Assembly: GCA_002787095.1 (NCBI GenBank)
Contig: PCVW01000003.1
Location: forward strand, 16,777-56,273
Reading direction: 5' to 3'
DNA: 39,497 nucleotides
Origin: Candidatus Omnitrophica bacterium CG11_big_fil_rev_8_21_14_0_20_64_10
GTDB taxonomy: Bacteria; Omnitrophota; Gorgyraeia; 1-14-0-20-64-10
The number at the start of each line of letters is the position of its first letter. Position 1 is the first letter of the stretch. Shown one piece after another: positions 31,998 to 39,497 of this stretch. The translations under genes were made by a program, and so were the position numbers. The notes beneath the pieces are model-generated. The model did not search any database. It saw only the letters and a list, made by a program, of their open reading frames with translations, and had not been told where the DNA came from.

Positions 31998-32557
31998 TGA
32001 TCCCGGCGAATGAGCGGGGGGTTTCCCTCATCGAGGTTCTGGTCTCGGTGGTGCTGGTGGGGCTGGTGGCCGCCGGGCTGATCGGCTCCCTCGTGCTGAT
32101 TCGCCAAGGGGGGTGGCGCTCCAACAGCGAGAGCGAGATGGGGGAGTACGCCCAGCGGATCGCCGAGGAGCTGCGGACGGTTGTCACCGGCGCCCGGGCC
32201 GACGGGCTGGACCTGGCCCCCGGCTTCTATGTCGGGAGCGATTATCAGGATTATGATTGGGATCCGGACACCGCCGGCCGGCAGGACCCGGCCAACGCCT
32301 GCGGGGCGACGATCGTCCCGATCGATGCGCTGGATGTCAGCGTCCTCAACCCGGGGTTGGTCCGGTTCAATCCCCGGATTGCCTACTATGTGGAAGACAT
32401 GGTGACCCAGGTGGCTCCCAACGGTGCGGAGGATCCCAATGATAAGACCGGCTGCAGCTTGGGGGCCGGCCGGGCCGCCGACGCCGACGGGGACGGGACG
32501 ATGGACCTGCTCTGGACCAAGATCACGATCGACTGGGACGCCCCCACCACCAACTGA
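31994..32557 (+). CDS. Type IV pilin-like protein, third of three
   Basis: 187 residues. Prepilin site NERG/VSLIEVLVS with E5 present, then VVLVGLVAAGLIGSLVLI. The globular part contains DYQDYDWDPDTAG and an ADADGDGTMDLLW loop similar to calcium-binding sites, and two cysteines (CGAT, CSLG) that may form a disulfide. The three genes share start/stop overlaps, so their products probably act in one minor-pilin complex. Confidence 0.84.
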   Translation: MMIPANERGVSLIEVLVSVVLVGLVAAGLIGSLVLIRQGGWRSNSESEMGEYAQRIAEELRTVVTGARADGLDLAPGFYVGSDYQDYDWDPDTAGRQDPANACGATIVPIDALDVSVLNPGLVRFNPRIAYYVEDMVTQVAPNGAEDPNDKTGCSLGAGRAADADGDGTMDLLWTKITIDWDAPTTN

Positions 32558-32563
32558 CCCCCC

Positions 32564-32592
32564 TTTACACCTTTCCTCCATTGGGGTAGAAT
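32564..32592 (+). promoter_or_regulatory. Promoter of the gltA-mdh-sucCD operon
   Basis: TTTACA (32564-32569), 17-nt spacer, TAGAAT (32587-32592). Predicted start near 32599; the leader of about 48 nt has a G-rich run just before the GTG start at 32647. Confidence 0.75.
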
Positions 32593-32646
32593 ACGCCTCT
32601 CGCCAAAGATTTCTCTGCGGCAATTTTTCTTCCTTAAGGGGGGGGT

Positions 32647-34002
32647 GTGAGCGCGGAAAAACAGCAGCATCCGATGGACCTTCAGGAGCCGGATCCGACC
32701 GGAAATCCGAGTCCGGCAATCGCCAAACTTTCCATTGACGGCAAGACGATCGACCTGCCGGTCGTGACCGGCACCGAGCAGGAGAAGGGGGTCGACATCA
32801 CCAAACTCCGGGCGCAGACCGGGGCGGTGACGATTGATCCGGGCTTCGCCAACACCGCTTCGTGCCTGAGTGACATCACCTTTCTGGACGGCGAACGAGG
32901 GATCCTCCGCTACCGGGGAGTCCCGATCGAGGAGTTGGCCGAGCACGCGACCTACACCGACACCGCCTATCTTCTGATCCACGGGAATCTGGCCCCCCAG
33001 CGGGAGTTGGACCAGTTTTCCGGCCGGATCAACCAGAAGGTGAATCTCCCGGCGGGGTTGGAGAAGTTCTACGACTGCTTCCCCAAGGGGACCCACCCGA
33101 TGGCGATGCTCTCGGCGATGGCGGCGGCCCTTTCGGGGTCTTATCCGGCCCTGCTGAATCCGACGCCGACCCGGGAGGAGATTGACGAGGTGATCGTCAC
33201 CCTGCTCGGCCAGTTTCCGACCCTCTGCGCCTACGGCTATCGCAAGGGACAGGGCCTGTCGTTGATCCCGCCCCGGCAGGATCTGGCCGGCGTCGCCAGC
33301 TTCCTTCACATGATGAACGGCCGCCCGGGGGATCAGCAGGATCCCAACCCGGTCGCGGTCAACGCGCTGAGGAAGATCCTGATCCTGCACGCCGACCATG
33401 AGCAGAACTGCTCCACTTCGACGGTCCGGCTCGTCGGCTCCTCCCGGGCGAACGCCTTCGTTTCAATCGCGTCGGGGGTGGCCGCCCTCTGGGGGCCGCT
33501 GCACGGCGGCGCCAATCAGGCGGTCATCGAGATGCTGGAGCAGATCCGGGCCGACGGGGGGGAGTTCTCCAAGTTCATCCGGATGGCCAAGGACAAGGAC
33601 TCCGGCTTCCGGATGATGGGCTTCGGCCACCGGGTCTACAAGAACTTCGACCCGCGGGCCAGGATCCTCAAGGCTTCCTGCGATGAGGTGCTCGGCAAGC
33701 TCGGCATCCACGACCCGCTGCTGGACTTGGCCAAGCAGCTGGAGGCGGCGGCCCTCAAGGACGATTACTTCGTCTCCCGCAAGCTTTACCCGAATGTGGA
33801 CTTCTACAGCGGCATCATCCTCCGGGCGCTGGGGATCCCGACCGAGCAGTTCACGGTGATCTTCGCCCTCGGTCGGCTGGCCGGCTGGCTGGCCCACTGG
33901 AAGGAGATGCTGGAGTCGCCCGGGTTTAGGATCGGGCGGCCCCGCCAGATTTACACCGGCCCGACCCAGCGGCGCTTCGTCCGGGTCGCTCAGCGGGGCT
34001 GA
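32647..34002 (+). CDS. gltA: Citrate synthase
   Basis: 451 residues from a GTG. Condenses oxaloacetate and acetyl-CoA. Active-site motifs: LILHADHEQNCSTSTVRLVGS, LWGPLHGGANQAV, GFGHRVYKNFDPRA and the catalytic aspartate in NVDFYSGI. The N-terminal beta extension typical of hexameric GltA (with SIDGKTIDLPVV) is present. It heads an operon with the next three TCA genes. Confidence 0.96.
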   Translation: MSAEKQQHPMDLQEPDPTGNPSPAIAKLSIDGKTIDLPVVTGTEQEKGVDITKLRAQTGAVTIDPGFANTASCLSDITFLDGERGILRYRGVPIEELAEHATYTDTAYLLIHGNLAPQRELDQFSGRINQKVNLPAGLEKFYDCFPKGTHPMAMLSAMAAALSGSYPALLNPTPTREEIDEVIVTLLGQFPTLCAYGYRKGQGLSLIPPRQDLAGVASFLHMMNGRPGDQQDPNPVAVNALRKILILHADHEQNCSTSTVRLVGSSRANAFVSIASGVAALWGPLHGGANQAVIEMLEQIRADGGEFSKFIRMAKDKDSGFRMMGFGHRVYKNFDPRARILKASCDEVLGKLGIHDPLLDLAKQLEAAALKDDYFVSRKLYPNVDFYSGIILRALGIPTEQFTVIFALGRLAGWLAHWKEMLESPGFRIGRPRQIYTGPTQRRFVRVAQRG

Positions 34003-34006
34003 CGCC

Positions 34007-34940
34007 ATGGCGAAGCCGAAAGTCGGGATCATTGGGGCCGGGAATGTCGGGGCTACCTGCGCCCAGCGGATCCTGGAGCGGGACATCGCCGATGTGGCGC
34101 TGGTGGATGTCGTCGCCGGGTTGGCGGCCGGCAAGGCGCTGGACCTGGCCCAGGCGGCGGTGCTGGAAGGGCATGACGGCAAGATCGTCGGTTCTCATGA
34201 ATACACGGGCCTGCAGGGGGCCCAGATCGTCGTCATCACCGCCGGCATGGCCCGCAAGCCGGGGATGACCCGGGAAGACCTGCTCGAAGCCAACGCCAAG
34301 ATCGTCCATTCCATCGTCCCCCGGGTGATGTCCCAGGCGCCGGAGGCGATCCTGATCTTGGTCAGCAATCCGCTGGATGCGATGGCCTACCTGGCGGCCC
34401 AGATGACGAAGTGGGGGCCCCGCCGGGTTTTCGGCATGGCCGGCGTTCTGGACTCCGCCCGGCTGCGCTGCTTCGTCGCCGAGAAACTCAAGGTCTCCGT
34501 CAAGGAGGTGCAGGGGCTGGTGCTCGGCGGGCATGGCGACACGATGGTGCCGGTGCCGGAGATGACGACCGTCGCCGGGGTCCCGATTACGAAGCTTCTT
34601 CCGAAGGAGGAGGTGGAGCAGCTGATTGAGCGGACCCGCAAGGGGGGCGCCGAGATCGTGGGGCTGCTCAAGACCGGCTCGGCCTTCTATGCTCCGGCCA
34701 GCTCCACCGCCGACATGGTGCAGGCGATCCTCCTCAACGAGAACCGGATCCTCCCGGTCTGCGCCTGGCTGACCGGCCAGTACGGGCTCGACAAGGTGTA
34801 CTGCGGCGTCCCGGCCCGGCTGGGGCAGGGGGGGCTGCGGGAGGTGGTGGAGATTCCCCTGTCCGACGCGGCCAAGAAATCCCTGAATCAGTCGGCCGAC
34901 GCGGTCCGTAAGGAAATGAAGGCGATTGACGCCTTTCTGA

Positions 34941-34954
<14 letters not shown>
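34007..34954 (+). CDS. mdh: Malate dehydrogenase (LDH-like type)
   Basis: 315 residues. NAD loop VGIIGAGNVGATCA, the DVVAGLAAGKALDLAQ aspartate that selects NAD, catalytic loop ITAGMARKPGMTRED with Arg residues that fit malate rather than lactate, VSNPLDAMAYL, and GGHGDTMVP with the catalytic histidine. It lies 4 bp after gltA and overlaps sucC by 14 bp. Confidence 0.95.
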
Positions 34955-36100
<1,146 letters not shown>

Positions 36101-36104
<4 letters not shown>

Positions 36105-37015
36105 GCATTCTGCTGGGCAGCACCATCAAAGTCATCGTGCAGGGGATCACCGGCAAGGCGGGTGGTTTCCACGCCGCGCAGATGCTGGAGTACGGAACGC
36201 CGGTTGTCGCCGGCGTCACCCCCGGCCGGGGGGGGGAGCGCTGGGAGAAGAAGCTGCCGATCTTCGACTCGGTCGCCGAGGCGGCGGAGAAGACGGGTGC
36301 GACCGCGACCGGGATCTTCGTGCCGGCCCCCTTCGGGGCCGACGCGATCCTGGAGGCGGCCGCAGCCGGCCTGGAACTGATCGTCGTGATCACCGAGGGG
36401 ATCCCCGCCCGGGACATGGCCCGGGTCAAGCGGCTGGTCCGGCAGGTCTCGCCGCTTAAGAACGGGCCGGTCATCATCGGGCCCAACGGACCGGGGCTGA
36501 TCACGCCGGGGCAGGCGAAGATCGGCATCATGCCCGGCTACATCCACACCCCCGGCCCGGTCGGGTTGGTCTCCCGCTCCGGCACCCTGACCTATGAAGC
36601 GGTCTGGCAGCTGACGCAGCGGGGGCTCGGGCAGTCCACCTGCGTCGGGATCGGCGGGGACTCAATCCCCGGCACCGGCTTCATCGAGGTTCTGGAGCGG
36701 TTCGAGAAGGACCCGGCCACCAAGGCGGTCGTCCTGATCGGAGAGATCGGCGGCTCCGCCGAGGAGGCGGCCGCCGACTACATCCGGGAGCATTTCTCCA
36801 AGCCGGTCGTCGCCTTCGTCGCCGGCGCCACCGCCCCGAAGGAGAAGCGGATGGGGCATGCCGGCGCGGTGATCGCCCAGGGGCAGGGGACGCACGAGTC
36901 GAAGATCAAGGCGCTCAAGGCGGCCGGCGTCTCGATCGCCCGCAATCCCTCCGACATCGGCGAGACGATGGCGGAGCTGTTTCAGAACAAAGATCTGATC
37001 CCCGCCCTCCAGTAA
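36101..37015 (+). CDS. sucD: Succinyl-CoA ligase, alpha subunit
   Basis: 304 residues from the ATG overlapping the sucC stop; the open frame upstream is a shadow of sucC. CoA-binding [49 protein letters not shown] and the phosphorylated His253 in RMGHAGAVI. Last gene of the TCA operon. Confidence 0.96.
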
Positions 37016-37390
37016 CACAGCCGCCTGGAGTTGCCGGCGGCCATCCCCTTCCCGGAATCCCGCGCCGTGGGCCGGGGTTCGAGGAACGCATCGTTTTCCC
37101 CACCGTGGAAAACGACGCTTGGCTCCTCGACCTCGCTCGTCCCGCCCCAAAGAGGCGGGACACCATGGCCGCTCGGTCTGCGGACATCCTCTCACCCCGA
37201 CCCCCGACACAGAATTCCTTTCAGGGGATAGGGGCCGGTGACTGCTCCCCTGTGCAGCTATCTGGCCGGGGTTGTTCCCCCGAGGCCTCCGGCGAATCCT
37301 CCGCCATTCGCCAATCCCCGGCCATGGAATGCCCTCCGCGAATCCTTCGCCGAATTTTTTGAGGAATGACTGTCACGCGGTTATTTTCTC
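37016..37390. other. Gene-free, hairpin-rich intergenic region
   Basis: No convincing gene. Several perfect inverted repeats follow each other: a nested pair with outer arms TCGAGGA/TCCTCGA around the 9-bp stem TCGTTTTCC/GGAAAACGA (37091-37099 with 37107-37115); the 8-bp stem GTCCCGCC/GGCGGGAC near 37138-37160; GGCGAAT/ATTCGCC (37291-37297 with 37306-37312) inside a larger stem joining TGGCCGGGG (37263-37271) to CCCCGGCCA (37316-37324). A short GCGAA/TTCGC stem followed by six T residues (37338-37360) may end the TCA operon transcript. Confidence 0.6.
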
Positions 37391-37419
37391 TTGACTATAT
37401 AACCTATAGGTTATATACT
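37391..37419 (+). promoter_or_regulatory. Promoter with a palindromic operator for the HigBA-type module
   Basis: TTGACT (37391-37396), 17-nt spacer, TATACT (37414-37419). A perfect 22-bp palindrome (37396-37417, centred on CCTATAGG) fills the spacer and enters the -10, an ideal place for autorepression by the antitoxin. The expected +1 is 37426, the A of the toxin ATG. Confidence 0.8.
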
Positions 37420-37425
37420 TGATCT

Positions 37426-37797
37426 ATGGGAGCCAGGCAGGTTGTTTATTATGTGGATGCGCGGGGGTGCAGCCCGGTTCTTTCTCTTCTGCAGGAGCTG
37501 CCGGCCAAGGAACAACAGAAGATATTGGCCTATGTTTCTTATCTGGAGGAGAGGGGGGAAGAGTTGAGGCGGCCGATCTCCGATTATGTTGGCGACAAGC
37601 TATATGAGCTGAGACCCGGGGGGCACCGGGTGCTCTATTTCTTTATGCTGAGAGGCTGCGCGGTGATCGTTCATCTGTTTCGAAAAAAGACGGACCGATT
37701 GCCGGAGTCCGAGAAAAAGATCGCCTTAAGCCGGATGCAGGATTTTTTGAGACGCTACCGGGAAGGCGAAGTTACTTTGGAGGGAGCAGCATTATGA
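37426..37797 (+). CDS. HigB/Gp49-like RelE-superfamily toxin
   Basis: 123 residues. The phage-derived Gp49-like pattern is visible: YYVDARGCSPVLSLLQELP, KILAYVSYLEERG, the core KLYELRPGGHRVLYFFMLRG and the late HLFRKKTDRLPESE. Toxins of this family cleave mRNA on the ribosome. The gene order toxin-antitoxin is typical for HigBA. It overlaps the antitoxin gene by ATGA. No ribosome-binding site is visible because the promoter abuts the start. Confidence 0.88.
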   Translation: MGARQVVYYVDARGCSPVLSLLQELPAKEQQKILAYVSYLEERGEELRRPISDYVGDKLYELRPGGHRVLYFFMLRGCAVIVHLFRKKTDRLPESEKKIALSRMQDFLRRYREGEVTLEGAAL

Positions 37798-38105
37798 AGC
37801 CTATTCGCGCCAAAACTCATCGGGAAGTGTTGAAGCCGTTTTTGAAAGACGCGAGATTCCGAAGAGGATTTGAGGAAGAGCTGGAGAAACTTCGCATCGT
37901 GGATTCGTTGATTCGTCTCCGGGAGCGACAGGGCCTGACACAGTCTCAGCTTGCTAAGCGGATCGGTGTTAGTCAGCCGTTTATTGCCAAGTTGGAGTCT
38001 GGAGAAGCACATAACTTCAGCATGGAAACTTTGATCAAGTTGGCGGCCGCTTTGGACAGCGAATTGGAAGTTCGCTTTCATCCGCATCGCGCCAAAGCTG
38101 CTTAA
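37794..38105 (+). CDS. HigA-like XRE-family antitoxin
   Basis: 103 residues. The HTH of the Cro/C1 type is RQGLTQSQLAKRIGVSQPFIAKLESGE (about 56-82), with an N-terminal helical segment (about 1-45) that probably contacts the toxin. It should bind the palindrome in the promoter. Confidence 0.88.
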   Translation: MKPIRAKTHREVLKPFLKDARFRRGFEEELEKLRIVDSLIRLRERQGLTQSQLAKRIGVSQPFIAKLESGEAHNFSMETLIKLAAALDSELEVRFHPHRAKAA

Positions 38106-38107
38106 AG

Positions 38108-38713
38108 ATGCTGTGCGGTTTTGATCTGTTCGGTTTCTTGGGCGCCGAAGTAAGCAACGTGGTTCTGCTCTATTTCTTCAGCGCTCTCGCGCAGTCTGCG
38201 GCTGCGTTGATTGCGGTAATCGGCGTCTTTGCTGTCTTTAGATTGCAGAACAATGGTATGGAACTTAGCGATTCGTATAGGATGGCCAGGGCGTGGATGA
38301 AGCATCTGAATTTTAGTGCCGCCGACTCTTTTTCGAAAGACCGCGTGAAGGAATTGTTGCGGGGAGTCGAAACAAACAACGGGAAACTGGCTGAGGAGAT
38401 AGAGGGATGGCATTCACCCAGGGAGCCCAAAGAGAATTTTCGGTCCAGGTCGCGGGAACTGCTTGAGTTGATAGGCATTTGCGAGAGGAGACACAACAAT
38501 CTTGTGGTTCGAGCTGTTCCGTCATTTGTTGCTTGGAGCTCTGTTTTCCTGGGGTCGCTAATTGCCCTTGTGGTTATTCGGGGTGAATCAGGGTCCAGCA
38601 GTATTTTCTTGCCGGGTGTCTTTCTGATTCTTACATTGTGGTCTGGGTTCCGAACGAGAGCCTTCATGCGGATATGTTTGAGCGATTCTTGGGGGAGAGA
38701 GAATAAGGCCTGA
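38108..38713 (+). CDS. Membrane protein of unknown function beside the TA module
   Basis: 201 residues, not recognised. One long membrane segment near residues 17-44, a soluble charged middle (about 50-130), and two more hydrophobic segments (about 135-158 and 163-180). It begins 2 bp after the antitoxin stop and may be co-transcribed. Codon use and base composition are visibly less GC-rich than in the housekeeping genes on either side, as for the TA genes, which suggests that the three came together by transfer. Confidence 0.65.
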   Translation: MLCGFDLFGFLGAEVSNVVLLYFFSALAQSAAALIAVIGVFAVFRLQNNGMELSDSYRMARAWMKHLNFSAADSFSKDRVKELLRGVETNNGKLAEEIEGWHSPREPKENFRSRSRELLELIGICERRHNNLVVRAVPSFVAWSSVFLGSLIALVVIRGESGSSSIFLPGVFLILTLWSGFRTRAFMRICLSDSWGRENKA

Positions 38714-38721
38714 TTTGATCC

Positions 38722-39497
38722 TCAGGCGGTTTGGCCGGTGAAGGTGAAGTCCCGGAGGATCATTGCCGGGCAGGTGACGCCGGCGAAGCCGTGGGCCGGA
38801 TCGGCCACCAACCGCCGCTCCTTGGAGAGGGCGACCACCTTTAAGAGGGATTCCACGACCGACTGCGTGAACCGCAGGTTCTTGACCGCCCCGGTCACCT
38901 TCCCGTTCTTCACCTGAAAGGTCCCGTCCCTCGTCAGTCCCGTCATCAGCGCCGTCTTGGGGTTCAGGAAGCCGTTCACATAATGGAAGCGGGCGATCCA
39001 GAGCCCCCGGTCGAGGGTCTGGAGCATTTCCTTCGCCGGCGTTTTCCCCGGCGCCAGGAAGAGGTGGGCCGGGGCCGGCCCCCCCTCGGCGTCGTCGTAG
39101 GGGAGGGCGTGGCCGGTGGATTTCCCGCCGGAGAACTTCGCGTAATGGTGGTCGCTGACCACCCCCCGGGCGACACCCTTTTCGATCAGGGGGACCGGCC
39201 GTTTCGGGGTCCCTTCCGGGTCGAAAGGCACCCGCAGCCCGGCCGGATCCGTTCCGTCGTCCCAGATCGAGATGTTGGTTCCGACCACCTGTTTCCCCAT
39301 CTGATCGGTCAGGAAGCTGGAGCGGTTTTCAAGCGACCTGGCGCCGAAAGCGGTGAAGCTGAGCCACTCCATCAGTTCGGCGACCGCCTCCGGCTCCAGC
39401 AGGACGGCGAATTTCCCGGGTTTGAGATCCTCCGGGTTCCGGTTGAGCCGGCAGAACTGGAAGGCGCGCTGAGCAGTCCCCTTCAGGTCCAGGTTCC
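38722..39497 (-). CDS. TldD/PmbA-family metallopeptidase-related protein, C-terminal part
   Basis: The frame is open to the right edge of the window, so the N-terminus is missing; about 258 residues are visible. The typical C-terminal domain is present: VLLEPEAVAELMEWLSF, SFLTDQMGKQVVG, DDGTDPAGLRVPFDPEGTP, a SDHHYAKFSGGKSTGHALP loop, MTGLTRDGTFQVKNGKVTGAVKNLRFTQSV. TldD and PmbA/TldE form a protease that processes peptides such as microcins. This part alone looks more like the non-catalytic PmbA/TldE side, but the metal motif would lie outside the window. Confidence 0.85.
   Translation of the reverse strand, partial: NLDLKGTAQRAFQFCRLNRNPEDLKPGKFAVLLEPEAVAELMEWLSFTAFGARSLENRSSFLTDQMGKQVVGTNISIWDDGTDPAGLRVPFDPEGTPKRPVPLIEKGVARGVVSDHHYAKFSGGKSTGHALPYDDAEGGPAPAHLFLAPGKTPAKEMLQTLDRGLWIARFHYVNGFLNPKTALMTGLTRDGTFQVKNGKVTGAVKNLRFTQSVVESLLKVVALSKERRLVADPAHGFAGVTCPAMILRDFTFTGQTA

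Noticed and set aside
37031-37362. Small frames in the sucD-higB gap
   Set aside because: No ribosome site, biased composition, and they cross the perfect hairpins; the gap is better read as non-coding.

Overview
This is a GC-rich, densely coded bacterial chromosome segment. The LptF/LptG pair indicates a Gram-negative envelope, and the PTS relay, TCA genes and type IV pilin-like proteins indicate a free-standing heterotroph. Two secreted proteins have signal peptides ending in an 'AL/SLR' motif followed by unfamiliar repeat or Rossmann-like domains. With the generally divergent housekeeping genes, this style reminds me of PVC-group candidate phyla such as Omnitrophota. That placement is an impression from sequence, not the result of a search.

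Layout: enolase (cut by the left edge) overlaps an FtsB-like divisome gene. Next comes an initiator tRNA (CAU) split at U33/C34 by a 669-nt group I intron that carries a PD-(D/E)xK homing endonuclease, with a near-consensus promoter before it and a strong terminator after it. A 1199-residue secreted repeat protein follows. A tightly overlapped operon then holds sixA, ppx/gppA and two tandem thymidylate-kinase-like genes, the second with Arg in place of the Walker A Lys. Further on are a small HTH gene, cysC, and an egtD-like/rluB-like/YdcF-like operon. A cluster of four tRNAs (Arg, Lys, Leu, Gly) contains two related elements of about 150 bp. Each follows its tRNA and ends in an exact 19-bp copy of that tRNA's own 3' end.

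From 13.0 to 18.1 kb lies a PTS/sugar-phosphate operon (EIIA, unknown protein, HPr, EI, SIS isomerase, sugar-nucleotide transferase). It is followed by metK and ahcY (the SAM cycle) and a NagD-like phosphatase. On the minus strand comF-lptF-lptG and a 65-residue zinc ribbon form an operon. Then come a small secreted protein, an RNA m5U methyltransferase-like gene that seems to start at CTG, a DUF433/DUF5615 toxin-antitoxin pair, a second signal-peptide protein, a bifunctional-nuclease-family gene, an AhpD-fold protein lacking its cysteines, a glycogen debranching enzyme, and three pilin-like genes.

A citrate synthase-malate dehydrogenase-succinyl-CoA ligase operon (gltA-mdh-sucCD) has a clear promoter. 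After it come a hairpin-rich 410-bp gap, a HigB/HigA-type module under a 22-bp perfect palindrome with a lower-GC membrane protein, and a TldD/PmbA-like gene cut by the right edge.

The features most worth a second look are the intron-split initiator tRNA, the two tRNA-tail elements, the kinase pair with a changed P-loop, and several genes whose -10 box lies so close to the start codon that a leaderless mRNA is likely.
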